Shown here piece after piece: positions 8,773-17,270 of a DNA stretch of 64,000 bases. Origin of the DNA: Paenibacillus aquistagni (GTDB lineage: Bacteria; Bacillota; Bacilli; Paenibacillales; Paenibacillaceae); contig NZ_FXAZ01000001.1 of NCBI RefSeq assembly GCF_900177815.1, positions 1 to 64,000 on the forward strand. Direction: 5' to 3'. Both the position numbers and the translations under genes were made by a program. Position 1 is the stretch's first letter. Every line of letters starts with the position of its first letter. Under the pieces are notes generated by a model. The model saw only the letters and a program-made list of their open reading frames with translations, did not search any database and was not told where the DNA came from.

Positions 8773-9174
8773 GTGATCACCATTACAGCCCAAGCATATC
8801 GAGAGTTAGCTGGATATTGCGTTTCCAAGCTTCCAGTGGAAGCGTGTGGGTTATTGTCCGGCAGAGAGGGAATAGCGGAGACCTGCTGGCCGATCACGAA
8901 TCGGGAGGAGAGTCCGACAGCCTTTACGATGGATGAGGCAGAGCTTGATATGGTGCTGGAGGAGATTGAGCGATCCGGCGAAGAGCTGGTAGGGATGTTT
9001 CACTCCCATCCGACAGCAGCGGCGAAGCCGTCACCCTTTGATAAGGAGCATATCGTGTTCCCTTGCTCGTATCTCATTTTATCCCTTGCCAGCGGCAGGC
9101 CTCGCCTTCGGTCCTACAAGCCTCAAGAGGGCGAGCTAATCCCAGAGAGAATCACGATTATATACGATAAATAA
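8773..9174 (+). CDS. JAMM/MPN-family metalloprotease
   Basis: 133 residues, a single MPN (JAB1/MPN/Mov34) domain. All zinc-site residues are present: Glu23 in VEACGLLSG and H77-x-H79-(x7)-S87-x-x-D90 in FHSHPTAAAKPSPFD. Bacterial single-domain JAMM proteins of the Mec type cut short C-terminal tails or isopeptide bonds; the substrate here is unknown. Start is GTG at 8773, seven bases after AGGAG; the ATG two bases before runs at once into a stop. It directly follows the pseudo-amidase gene (10-base gap), which may be its partner or substrate. A terminator follows. Confidence 0.9.
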   Translation: MITITAQAYRELAGYCVSKLPVEACGLLSGREGIAETCWPITNREESPTAFTMDEAELDMVLEEIERSGEELVGMFHSHPTAAAKPSPFDKEHIVFPCSYLILSLASGRPRLRSYKPQEGELIPERITIIYDK

Positions 9175-9208
9175 GGTATCCTCCCCTAAGAAGGGAAGGA
9201 TACCTTTT
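9173..9208 (+). terminator. Terminator after the JAMM gene
   Basis: Stem AAGGTATCCTCCC / GGGAAGGATACCTT, small loop, followed by TTTC. It could also serve the converging gene at 9249-9887 because the 5' arm starts with A bases. Confidence 0.8.
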
Positions 9209-9248
9209 CTTCGACTGCATAGGCATGTCGTAGTAAGGATAGCTCGAA

Positions 9249-9887
9249 TTACAGTATAGTTGATTGATAAATATCTGCTGCGAATGATAGACCAGCAGTA
9301 TTGATTGCACCGTTAGTCAAATAGTTTGTTACTTGGAAGGAGAAGACGAAGGTAACAGACAATGCGACAGATATCAGACCAAGAGAAGCTGGAATAGAGT
9401 AGAAACGAGTCTTCTGCCAGTTGTACGGGTTCGCTACATCTGTCGTTATCCCCGTAATAGGATTGAGAGAGCCGGCTTGCAAGTCGACATCTAGTCCAGG
9501 TACTGGGAACAAGCTAAGGGATAAAGGACTAAAGGCTTGTATGCGAGCGGTAACGGCGTTATCCGCAAACACGGTAAGTGCGATTAAGAAGTCGTTCACT
9601 ATTCCGATAGTTAGTGGAATGGTTACAGATGCAGCAGCAAAGCCGTGTGTTTCACCTGGAATGAACGCGTTTTGTGTCCATACAAACTGTGGATCTGGGG
9701 CTGCAGCTAAGACGGTGTTGTCATTGTCGAACTTGCTCGGCTGCGGCCAAATCGTTGGTGCATTGCCGACATTTACAACGTTAGGTGCACTACCAGCTAA
9801 GAGTGCAGTTACAGCACCTGCACGTGTGTCAGCCGCGACAACATTCGTTGTTTGGCTTGTCAAACGCTGAATAGGTATTAAAGGCAT
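9249..9887 (-). CDS. Unknown hydrophobic beta-rich protein, probable spore surface
   Basis: 212 residues, no signal peptide, no charged segments to speak of, rich in Ala, Thr, Val, Leu and Asn. I do not recognise the family. Alternating hydrophobic stretches (for example SVALSVTFVFSFQVTNYL near residue 175) suggest beta-strands of a self-assembling surface protein rather than membrane helices. The ATG at 9887 has AAGGAGG seven bases upstream. An exact CATAnnnTA element lies upstream at 9943-9951. Placed between the JAMM gene and a Cys/His/Lys-rich coat-type gene, it is probably made in the mother cell; this is inference. Confidence 0.7.
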   Translation of the reverse strand: MPLIPIQRLTSQTTNVVAADTRAGAVTALLAGSAPNVVNVGNAPTIWPQPSKFDNDNTVLAAAPDPQFVWTQNAFIPGETHGFAAASVTIPLTIGIVNDFLIALTVFADNAVTARIQAFSPLSLSLFPVPGLDVDLQAGSLNPITGITTDVANPYNWQKTRFYSIPASLGLISVALSVTFVFSFQVTNYLTNGAINTAGLSFAADIYQSTIL

Positions 9888-9942
9888 GCGAGTAACCTCC
9901 TTATGAACGAGAATGGAAGGAAGGTTTATCCTTCTACCATTC

Positions 9943-9951
9943 TAGTATATG
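9943..9951 (-). promoter_or_regulatory. Sigma-K-like -10 element upstream of 9249-9887
   Basis: Minus-strand CATATACTA matches CATAnnnTA at all positions and lies about 55 bases before the ATG at 9887. No AC is present at the expected -35 distance, so this is half a promoter at best. Confidence 0.4.
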
Positions 9952-10064
9952 GCGTTGTAATAGGATTGATTGGATGAATGGCTAGCTTCAAACGTACAAT
10001 CGAAATGAGAGATTCCTTCATATTAATATCTTAAGCTGTTCTATTCATAAGGAGGTTTCCCCGC

Positions 10065-10745
10065 ATGTCGATTCCATTCAAACAAAACGAGAGATGCTAC
10101 ACTTTTGATTGCTTGCCTAAGGGCGAACGCAGACTGCAGTTTATTTTCCGGAATGAAACGAATCAGCCTTTGTGCAGCCTGTTGATCAAGATTCACTCGA
10201 AGAAACTTCATACTCATGAGCTGAATTCAGGCGAGGCTCATATTAAACGTCACGATGAAGGGCTGAAAAAGATAGATCACAAAAAGAAATCTCGTAAGCC
10301 GGGCTCACCAGAAGGGGTGTCTATTTCTTCAAACTATTGTGACTGCAACATTTGCAAGAGAAAACGCAAGCATGACTGTCATCATGGGCGGCATTCCAAC
10401 CATGACCACGGCTGCTGTGATCACCATTCCTACGATCCTTGCAAGCAGAAAAAGAAAAAGGACTGCAAGAAGCCGCAGCCGGTGAAAATAGCAAAAGCGA
10501 AAGTTCAAACCACCTTCTGTGCGGATGTGCTGGAGTGGTGTCCGCCTAGCAAAAAAGTATGCATTGATTTTGAGGATGTGTTCTATGGGAAGTGTATTCC
10601 TTTCCACGCGCCGAACAATGTCTTGATTCTAACGCTGGAGTTCACGAAGCCGCTCTGTGGAAATGAAGTGTTAACCTTTGAGCCTGGGAGCGGTTATGGA
10701 CCAGTATTGATTAATGATGATCACTTTAAGGATGATTGCTGCTAA
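10065..10745 (+). CDS. Cys/His/Lys-rich protein, probable spore coat
   Basis: 226 residues, not recognised. Residues 1-50 are globular (RRLQFIFRNETNQPLCSLL). Residues 55-145 are extremely basic and rich in Cys and His, with CDCNICKRKRKHDC near 105 and a HGRHSNHDHGCCDHH stretch near 120, which could bind zinc or copper or form crosslinks. Residues 150-226 are again globular and end in DDCC. Small Cys- and His-rich proteins are common in insoluble spore coats. AAGGAGG precedes the ATG by nine bases. The gene is followed by a two-way terminator. Confidence 0.7.
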   Translation: MSIPFKQNERCYTFDCLPKGERRLQFIFRNETNQPLCSLLIKIHSKKLHTHELNSGEAHIKRHDEGLKKIDHKKKSRKPGSPEGVSISSNYCDCNICKRKRKHDCHHGRHSNHDHGCCDHHSYDPCKQKKKKDCKKPQPVKIAKAKVQTTFCADVLEWCPPSKKVCIDFEDVFYGKCIPFHAPNNVLILTLEFTKPLCGNEVLTFEPGSGYGPVLINDDHFKDDCC

Positions 10746-10782
10746 TAAGAGGGTTTAATCCTAGGCTATACGGGTTAACAAG

Positions 10783-10825
10783 ACAAATAATCCGCTAGAG
10801 TCAAGCGCTCTGGCGGATTATTTGT
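10783..10825. terminator. Two-way terminator between converging genes
   Basis: Long stem ACAAATAATCCGC / GCGGATTATTTGT with an inner AGAG/CTCT pairing. A/T tracts on both sides would stop transcription from both directions (genes 10065 plus and 10839 minus). Confidence 0.85.
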
Positions 10826-10838
10826 TCATTCTTTTGGA

Positions 10839-11537
10839 TTATGGCGTCCAAAATGTTCGGATTGTCTCCTGGATGAATGCATGCAGCTCTTGCTCTTGCT
10901 GGGATCTATTGGAGGCGATAATGCTAAGGCCGTGCTGATGGGGGAGATGATGCATTCGTAATGTATGCGAGGTTTCCGACAGGAAATCCTCCACCGCAGT
11001 AAGTACACCATTGCGAGGGCCGTATTCATGCTTTGCATTCCATACGGTTTCATTATGACCGCCTTCTATAAGCTCGTTTATTCCTGGAAGCATGCCTTTG
11101 CGTTCATTAGGCTGACGATAGGCTTCAGGAATGGAATCCGGAAAATAGTACATATCTCTTCTGGCATAAGGCCACTCGGTATCATGAAGAAAGACTAGGG
11201 GGAATGCCTCATACCTTTCTAGATATTTAAGCTCATGATAGACGGTGTACCAATTATGGTCACCGTCGATCAATACGACATCAGCTTCCGTAATGCTTGG
11301 GAGGCTGTTCAGGCTGTAATCACGAATGATCTCTACTGCCGTTCCATACTTGCTCTTAGCTAATTCCGTATCAAATTGAGGATAGGGATCAATGACCGTC
11401 AGCTTTCCTTGATGAGCCTGAGCAACCTCTAGCAGGTGCATCGTGTTGTAGCCTTGAGCACATCCAATCTCAATGATGGATAGCGGTGCTGTTCGCTGCA
11501 GTATCGGATGGATGATGTCCTTCCAAAAAAAATTCAT
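10839..11537 (-). CDS. Class I SAM-dependent methyltransferase
   Basis: 232 residues. SAM-binding motif I is IEIGCAQGYNT near residue 22; the acidic end of strand 2 is LTVIDPY near 46; VVLIDGDHNWYTVYHEL near residue 85 is typical of Methyltransf_24-like enzymes and related sugar or cephalosporin-hydroxylase-like proteins. It probably methylates a sugar of the surface glycan. ATG 11537 has GGAGGG six bases upstream. The acetyltransferase and second methyltransferase follow upstream on the same strand with short gaps, so the three look like one operon. Confidence 0.78.
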   Translation of the reverse strand: MNFFWKDIIHPILQRTAPLSIIEIGCAQGYNTMHLLEVAQAHQGKLTVIDPYPQFDTELAKSKYGTAVEIIRDYSLNSLPSITEADVVLIDGDHNWYTVYHELKYLERYEAFPLVFLHDTEWPYARRDMYYFPDSIPEAYRQPNERKGMLPGINELIEGGHNETVWNAKHEYGPRNGVLTAVEDFLSETSHTLRMHHLPHQHGLSIIASNRSQQEQELHAFIQETIRTFWTP

Positions 11538-11553
11538 CCGTTACCCTCCGTTC

Positions 11554-12093
11554 TTACCCATTGTACGTACGAATGAACTCTTCCACTCGATTGGAAAACA
11601 GCAGCGGAAGAGCTTCAAGCACCTGATGGATTGGCCAGTTCCACCACGCCATCTGCTCTAAGCGAGCGATGATGTCGGGGGTGAAGCGATAGCGAATGAT
11701 CTTGGCCGGGTTCCCTCCAACTATCGCATACGGGGGGACATCCTTTGTTACGACACTGTGGGCAGCCACTACGGCACCGTTTCCGATGGTTACGCCAGAT
11801 AAAATGAAAGAGCCCAGGCCGAGCCATACATCGTGTCCGATTGTCACATTGCCCTTTGTCTTTGGATGCCCTAATATCCCTTGTGCTTGTGGGAAGATGG
11901 GATTGAAAGGATAGGTGGTTACCCAATCAACATTATGCTCGCCGCCAAGCATAATCGTCACTCTTGCTGCAATAGAGGTATATTTTCCAATATGCAGTGT
12001 GGCGCCTTCACCCCATGAGAACACATCTGGTTCACCATAGGTCCATTCTCCAATAGGGTAACCGGCATATTTCGGGTTTTTGTTCATGAACAT
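11554..12093 (-). CDS. Xenobiotic/sugar O-acetyltransferase, left-handed beta-helix type
   Basis: 179 residues of the hexapeptide-repeat acetyltransferase family (CatB/VatD-like). Repeats such as GATLHIGKYTSIAARVTIM and TIGNGAVVAAHSVVTKDV form the helix; the family loop HNVDWVTTYPF (catalytic His) lies near residue 55 and NPAKIIRYRF near 135. It transfers acetyl groups from acetyl-CoA. Among glycan genes it most likely acetylates a sugar. ATG 12093 or the in-frame ATG at 12087 could be the start. Confidence 0.82.
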   Translation of the reverse strand: MFMNKNPKYAGYPIGEWTYGEPDVFSWGEGATLHIGKYTSIAARVTIMLGGEHNVDWVTTYPFNPIFPQAQGILGHPKTKGNVTIGHDVWLGLGSFILSGVTIGNGAVVAAHSVVTKDVPPYAIVGGNPAKIIRYRFTPDIIARLEQMAWWNWPIHQVLEALPLLFSNRVEEFIRTYNG

Positions 12094-12124
12094 CGGGGGA
12101 TTCCCCCTTGAAACCTAGACATGC

Positions 12125-12694
12125 CTAACGCTGAACATAACTGTTCATTCTCCATTGAAGCAAGTATTGCTCCAGTAATTGAATAACTTGCGGCGGGACA
12201 AAGTTCCCTTTAATTCCGATTCCAACGACAGTGTGAGGGAACAATTCCTCACCGGCATAGTTCGTCAAGACCGTGTCAAAAGGCTTCAATATGCTGGCAA
12301 AGGCTTGAGGAGTGAAGCGCCAATAATCAGCAGGATAATCATGAATCGGGAAGTTCATCACGGAACTGATCAATGCAATTCCGTTCGGCTTAAGGATGCG
12401 GTGAATCTCTTGCATGGCAAGCCTTGGGTCTTCAACGTGCTCCAATGTATCCATGCTGATCACGAATCCTGCGGTTTCATCGGGCAGGTCAATATGATGA
12501 AGATCAAGCACCATATCGACTCCGGGCCCAGGACGCATATCGCAGCCTACATAGGTCTTCCCAGGGAAATAAGGGCGAAGATCGGCAAACACTTCTTGCC
12601 CGGCCACCTGATATGCCCCAAACTCATATACCGGTTCTTGGTATGGCAATATGCCTGCACAAATGGCTACCAGATCTTTTATGATTTGTCTCAA
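12125..12694 (-). CDS. Methyltransferase type 11
   Basis: About 189 residues with a Methyltransf_11 core: VGCDMRPGPGVDMVLDLH (motif II region) near residue 50, FVISMDTLEHVEDP near 80 and LKPNGIALISS near 105. The classic glycine-rich motif I is replaced by YEFGAYQVAG. Probably methylates a glycan or lipid-linked sugar together with its neighbours. The GTG at 12703 overlaps the GGGAG site, so TTG at 12694, eight bases away, is the likelier start. Confidence 0.75.
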   Translation of the reverse strand: MRQIIKDLVAICAGILPYQEPVYEFGAYQVAGQEVFADLRPYFPGKTYVGCDMRPGPGVDMVLDLHHIDLPDETAGFVISMDTLEHVEDPRLAMQEIHRILKPNGIALISSVMNFPIHDYPADYWRFTPQAFASILKPFDTVLTNYAGEELFPHTVVGIGIKGNFVPPQVIQLLEQYLLQWRMNSYVQR

Positions 12695-12804
12695 GCTATT
12701 CACTCCCTATGCTGATGTGAGCCTACATAAAAAACGCTAGTAATGCTTATGTATTCTCACCATATTCATTTAAGCGATGGAAGTTGTTGAGACAGTCGCA
12801 CAAT

Positions 12805-13287
12805 TTACTTGTTGAAATGAACTTGAATAGGATTCATGACCGGGAACGATTGCTCAGCCACCTCCACTGAACCTTGGATGCTAAGTGGTCCTTGGAGAGC
12901 GTCGATGTCGACTTCTACTTGCCATTCTTTAAGCTCACCCCATACACCTGGATGCAGCGTTAAGTCCTCAATCGGCTCAATATGATACTTCCCGTCGGCA
13001 CGAGCCTCCTTGAACCAATCGGAAGTGGTGAATTTCCAGCCTGTTTGTTTGCCGTTCCTCGTATATACCCCAACGGCTTGAACGAGTTCTGGAGATAAAA
13101 TCTTGCCGCTAATAAGAGCGGAGGTAGGCGTCACTTGCAAGGTGATGCTCGGGCTTGGCAGCGATTCGCGGCTTAAGTTCCTAAAGAGCAGATTGGCATA
13201 AACGGTAATGCGATTCAGATCCATATCAACGTCAATCGATTGCTGAAACAAGGCCTCTACGTAATAATTGGTTTCGTTTGTACTCAA
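12805..13287 (-). CDS. Unknown beta-rich protein of the spore-surface group
   Basis: 160 residues, no signal peptide or Cys. I do not recognise the family. The sequence alternates strands and turns (RITVYANLLFRNLS near 26, LSIQGSVEVAEQSF near 135). The phrase F-R-N followed by a hydrophobic strand recalls the N-terminal part of the protein at 10065, which may be chance. Start is TTG 13287 with GAGGTGAT five bases upstream; no ATG fits. It lies six bases after the Asp-box-like/coiled-coil gene at 13294-14709, so both are probably co-transcribed. Confidence 0.65.
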   Translation of the reverse strand: MSTNETNYYVEALFQQSIDVDMDLNRITVYANLLFRNLSRESLPSPSITLQVTPTSALISGKILSPELVQAVGVYTRNGKQTGWKFTTSDWFKEARADGKYHIEPIEDLTLHPGVWGELKEWQVEVDIDALQGPLSIQGSVEVAEQSFPVMNPIQVHFNK

Positions 13288-13293
13288 GAGGGA

Positions 13294-14709
13294 TCACCTC
13301 ACGGTTTCTTTTTTATGGGATCGCTTCATCAAGCTTAGCAATCGACCACGTATTGTCAGCTTAGCAGGAGAGGATGAAGGCTCTGTTTGATGTGCTGCAG
13401 CTGATGCTGATGCAACAGAGCTTGTATGCGCTAGAGAATGTCGTGGGGATGACACGTATGGGACGGTCTGTTCACCAAGTCTCTCGCTTTGTGTTGATTG
13501 TTGTTGATAGCCTGCCGTTCGCAAGGCATCCTTCTGAAGCAGCTGTTGAACATGCTGCTGCTTCTGCCGTACCTGCTGCCTCCAATACAACAACTTGGAC
13601 TGAGAGGTAGCCAGCTCTTGCTGTAGTTGGTGCCGCTGCTCCATGATATTCATCATATAGGCAAGGGAGGATTCTGTATAAGTCACGGAAGCTTCGAGGC
13701 TTTGTTCCAACTTAAAGCACAGCAGCCATTCTGAGAGTGGAGAGGTATTGGCATCTATATGTTCATGCGGTGAGATCCACTGTGCAGGGGATCTGCGTGG
13801 GTGGGGGGCGCTCGCAAGCAATGTCCACCATACAGGCTCTTGGGCAGGAGAAGCGTTCAGCATTCCCCAAGTATGCGAAAGCGTGTCATATCGATGATGA
13901 AGAAGCTGTTGATCCGATACCCAGGTAAAGGACAACATCCCCTGATGGCTGCTTACCATCGCGGATGTAACTTGTCGAATTGGCGTGATGAGCTCTGCTT
14001 CAAGCTCAGGTTGCAGTACACTCGATTCCAGATCATCGAGATATCGCCTCACAATCATCCGGCCTCGCGGATAGCTTAAGACTACCCATACTCGTTTTTG
14101 CTTCGATTCTTCGACTTTTTGAATAAACAAGGGTTCGGCTGTATTCCAATCTCCTAGAAGCTCTTGACTAAATCCTTCTATCCACTGCATGCGTGAGGAA
14201 TGATAATGCCATCTTAGCAGTGTAATGTGCTCTGACTTCCTGACAGCTGTTAATCTCCATTCCAAATTCTCATATGTTACATGGACTTCTGTAATGTTAG
14301 ATTGAGCGATCAGCTCGTCTACTGCGCTCCAGTGCAGTCCGGTCAGCTTCGCTTGCAGCAATCGATCTGGTGTAAGAACGAACAGCTGCAAACCCTGATC
14401 CATGTGGAACAGTTGAAGCGATGTGATGGTATCTGCATATAGTAAAGGAATCGTAAGGGTATGAAATTGTTGGGTATCGGGGTCGTAGATGGTATGAAGA
14501 AGCTCTTCGTCTTCTGTCAAATAGACCACATGAACATTGTCTTGACGGTCAAGGCATACCGAAAAAAGGGTTGCCGAGTGAGCTATGGTATGCGGGGACA
14601 AGAGCTTCAGTTTAGAGTCCGCAAAGGTATCCATCAAGAGCCTGTGATTGCTGATGCGCACAACCGATAAAAGTCCCTTTGAGGCAATAACGCAGCGCAC
14701 ATTCATCAT
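13294..14709 (-). CDS. Unknown repeat-rich protein with C-terminal coiled coil
   Basis: 471 residues, not recognised. Residues 1-310 contain repeated strand-turn units with short W/H-rich motifs (CLDRQDNVHVVYL, LLRWHYHSSRMQWIEG, YDTLSHTWGML) that suggest a beta-propeller. Residues ~345-410 are Gln-rich heptads (YMMNIMEQRHQLQQELA onward), a likely coiled coil, followed by a Ser/Ala-rich basic tail. Same layout as the protein at 5930-7216, though sequence identity looks low. ATG ATG at 14709/14706, with GAGG-type sites upstream. Probably a spore-surface scaffold; inference from layout and neighbours. Confidence 0.68.
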   Translation of the reverse strand: MMNVRCVIASKGLLSVVRISNHRLLMDTFADSKLKLLSPHTIAHSATLFSVCLDRQDNVHVVYLTEDEELLHTIYDPDTQQFHTLTIPLLYADTITSLQLFHMDQGLQLFVLTPDRLLQAKLTGLHWSAVDELIAQSNITEVHVTYENLEWRLTAVRKSEHITLLRWHYHSSRMQWIEGFSQELLGDWNTAEPLFIQKVEESKQKRVWVVLSYPRGRMIVRRYLDDLESSVLQPELEAELITPIRQVTSAMVSSHQGMLSFTWVSDQQLLHHRYDTLSHTWGMLNASPAQEPVWWTLLASAPHPRRSPAQWISPHEHIDANTSPLSEWLLCFKLEQSLEASVTYTESSLAYMMNIMEQRHQLQQELATSQSKLLYWRQQVRQKQQHVQQLLQKDALRTAGYQQQSTQSERLGEQTVPYVSSPRHSLAHTSSVASASAAAHQTEPSSSPAKLTIRGRLLSLMKRSHKKETVR

Positions 14710-14791
14710 GAAGAGCCCTCGCCTCCTCTACACTACTGTTCCTTTATTCGTATTCATAAGCATGATGGAATAGGATGCCTTTTAGAAAAAA

Positions 14792-14844
14792 TCATCTATG
14801 TAAACGGGTATTGATGTCAAAGAAAGAAGATTTTCCATACAGTA
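14792..14844. promoter_or_regulatory. Sporulation-type promoter elements in a divergent gap
   Basis: Between the minus gene at 14709 and the plus gene at 14889. Minus strand: CATAGATGA (14792-14800, eight of nine to CATAnnnTA) with AC 15 bases before it. Plus strand: CATACAGTA (14836-14844), an exact CATAnnnTA that also fits the sigma-E -10 CATACAnT, but without a clear -35. Confidence 0.4.
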
Positions 14845-14888
14845 TAAAGATTAGCAAAATTAGATGACGGCAAGTCACGGAGGGATTG

Positions 14889-17261
14889 ATGTTGAGACTC
14901 GTCCAAATCTTACAGCAGCTGTTTCAATTGGAGGGTGAGGCCTTCGTAGAAGAACTGTATCGACAGATACTCGGACGAGAGGCTGAAGCAACCATAAAGG
15001 CCTATCATGCCCCGTCGATGCGTGCCCATTCGCCAAAAATGAATCTGATGCTTAACTTATTGCGCTCAAGAGAAGCCCGCTTGTTATACATGAGACCATC
15101 CATGGGAGCGATGCTTAATGGCTCGACGATTCAACATCTCATCTTGGGAACGCTGAATTCGAACACGGATGACGCCTTTGTCGCGTCGTTGTACCAGCAG
15201 CTGTTAAGCCGCGACCCTGAGCCTGATGCGGTGCAGCATTATGCCATTATGCTGCAAGGAGGACAGCATCGGTATGCTATTGTCGTGGGCATGCTGAGTG
15301 CAGAGGAATGCACAGGGCTTATTGCCTCCGGTGCAAGACATATACCTCCAGGTGTTTCTTTTGGGCAATATGCATTGAATCTAAATAAAAGTTCATTCAC
15401 CCTTCATACTCCTGCACCGAAGCTTGCGCGCAAGCTGTCCATTGTCATCCTTACCTGGAACGGGCTTGACTACACGAAACGCTGCCTTCAATCGTTAAGC
15501 TATCTTGCAGGCAACTCTCTTGTAGATATTATGGTATTTGATAATGGCAGTCGTGACGGAACAGTATCTTATCTAAAGTCGCTGCCATGGATTAAGCATC
15601 ACGCTCATCCGGACAATATCGGGTTTCCTGCAGGCAATAATGCAGCGATCGCCTTATGCCACCCTGAGAGCGATATTGTTCTACTGAATAACGACATTGT
15701 CGTGACCGATCATAATTGGCTTGAGAAGCTGCAGCAAACGGCCTACTCCGATACTCGCGTAGGCGTTGTTGGATGCCGGCTAGTAGGTGAAGACGGCCGA
15801 CTGCAGCATGCGGGCACGTTTATCTTCTCTGAGACGTGCTGGGGTCAGCAAATTGGCGGTCAAGAAGTCGATATACAGCAGCATGAGCGCGTGCAAGACG
15901 TACAGGGTGTCGTCTTTGCCTGCACGTATTTGAAGCGTTCCATGATGAATCATATCGGATTGCTTGATACGGAATACTTTGCTTATTTTGAGGATACGGA
16001 GTATTGTCTTCGAGCCCTTGCCCATCACTATCGTGTCATTTGTGATGGACGTGTTACGCTGATTCATACGCAAAACACAACGACAAAGGTGAACAAGGTC
16101 AACTTCAACAAGCTGTTCGAGACGTCAAGAGACAAATTCCGGCGCAAGTGGGGGAGTTATCTGGATCAGTCCTATGAGCTGCCGGTCAACTGGCATTCGA
16201 TCGCCAATGTATCATCTGGCTATGCCAATTCCTCTCGCAAGCTGATGGTCGCGCTTGATGAGCAGCATGTAAAGGTGCATTACCGGTATGTATATGGTCC
16301 AGGAACGCCTAACCCGGCCATGGAACCGCAATCGAGCAATGACTATCGTGTTAATTTGTTCAACAGCCGGCATAAGCATCCACATGCGACAGAGGTGGTG
16401 TATGGCCAAGGGGATGTATTCTTTAAAAATAACGGCAGATACAAGATCGGGTACAGCATGCTGGAGGTGGATGGGCTGCCGCGCGATTGGGTTCATCAAT
16501 GCAATCAGATGAACGAGGTGTGGGTGCCGTCTCATTTTAATGTATCGACATTCCGAGACAGCGGGGTTCGAGTGCCGATGTATGTCATGCCATTAGGCGT
16601 CGATCCGAATTATTTTAATCCGAATATTCGCGCAACGCGGTTCTCCGATCGCTTTACCTTTCTTACCGTATTTGAATGGGGAGAACGCAAGGCCCCTCTT
16701 GAGATGCTTCAAACCTTCATCAATGAGTTCCGGCATGATGAGGTGCTGTTGGTATGCAAGGTCACGAACCAAGATCCTCATGTCCATGTGCATGAGGAAC
16801 TTCGAAAGCTTGATTTGCAGGGTGCTAGATGCAGCATACACTTGCTGTACAACCAGAATCTTGAGGATTATTTGCTGGGAAGCTTGTATCGTGCAGCTGA
16901 TTGCTTCGTCCTTCCAACAAGGGGAGAAGGCTGGGGCATGCCGATTCTCGAAGCGATGGCCTGCGGGCTGCCTACGATTGCGACGAACTGGAGTGCACAG
17001 ACGGACTTCTTGAATGATACAACTGGATTTCCGATCCGTGTCAAAGGTTTGGTGCCTGCTGTAGCCAAATGCCCTTATTATCATGGATTTCGTTGGGCGG
17101 AGCCAGATCTTGAGCATATGGCCAGTCTTATGAGATTTGTGTACACCCATCACGAGCAGGTAAAGAAAAGAAGCGAGCTTACTGCGCATTACATTTTGAA
17201 CAATTGGTCTTGGGCGCACGCAGCACAGAAGATCAAGAACCGCCTCAAGCAGATCATGTAG
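14889..17261 (+). CDS. DUF4214 - GT2 - GT4 glycosyltransferase fusion
   Basis: 790 residues. Residues 5-150 hold two DUF4214-like repeats (FVEELYRQILGREAE; FVASLYQQLLSRDPEPDA). Residues ~180-430 are a GT-A family 2 domain: LSIVILTWNGLDYTKRCL, VFDNGSRDGT, the NND metal motif in VLLNNDIVV, and FEDTEYCLRA. Residues ~450-790 are a GT-B family 4 domain: YSMLEVDGLPRDWV, MNEVWVPSHFNVSTF, LPTRGEGWGMPILEAMACG. Two transfer steps on one chain suggest processive or disaccharide-building synthesis. ATG 14889 is five bases from GGAGG; the TTG at 14886 is too close. First gene of a three-gene operon. Confidence 0.88.
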   Translation: MLRLVQILQQLFQLEGEAFVEELYRQILGREAEATIKAYHAPSMRAHSPKMNLMLNLLRSREARLLYMRPSMGAMLNGSTIQHLILGTLNSNTDDAFVASLYQQLLSRDPEPDAVQHYAIMLQGGQHRYAIVVGMLSAEECTGLIASGARHIPPGVSFGQYALNLNKSSFTLHTPAPKLARKLSIVILTWNGLDYTKRCLQSLSYLAGNSLVDIMVFDNGSRDGTVSYLKSLPWIKHHAHPDNIGFPAGNNAAIALCHPESDIVLLNNDIVVTDHNWLEKLQQTAYSDTRVGVVGCRLVGEDGRLQHAGTFIFSETCWGQQIGGQEVDIQQHERVQDVQGVVFACTYLKRSMMNHIGLLDTEYFAYFEDTEYCLRALAHHYRVICDGRVTLIHTQNTTTKVNKVNFNKLFETSRDKFRRKWGSYLDQSYELPVNWHSIANVSSGYANSSRKLMVALDEQHVKVHYRYVYGPGTPNPAMEPQSSNDYRVNLFNSRHKHPHATEVVYGQGDVFFKNNGRYKIGYSMLEVDGLPRDWVHQCNQMNEVWVPSHFNVSTFRDSGVRVPMYVMPLGVDPNYFNPNIRATRFSDRFTFLTVFEWGERKAPLEMLQTFINEFRHDEVLLVCKVTNQDPHVHVHEELRKLDLQGARCSIHLLYNQNLEDYLLGSLYRAADCFVLPTRGEGWGMPILEAMACGLPTIATNWSAQTDFLNDTTGFPIRVKGLVPAVAKCPYYHGFRWAEPDLEHMASLMRFVYTHHEQVKKRSELTAHYILNNWSWAHAAQKIKNRLKQIM

Positions 17262-17270
17262 GAGGACCTA

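Noticed and set aside
16593-17219. 208-residue minus-strand frame
   Set aside because: Lies wholly within the GT4 domain of the fusion gene, whose motifs are clear.
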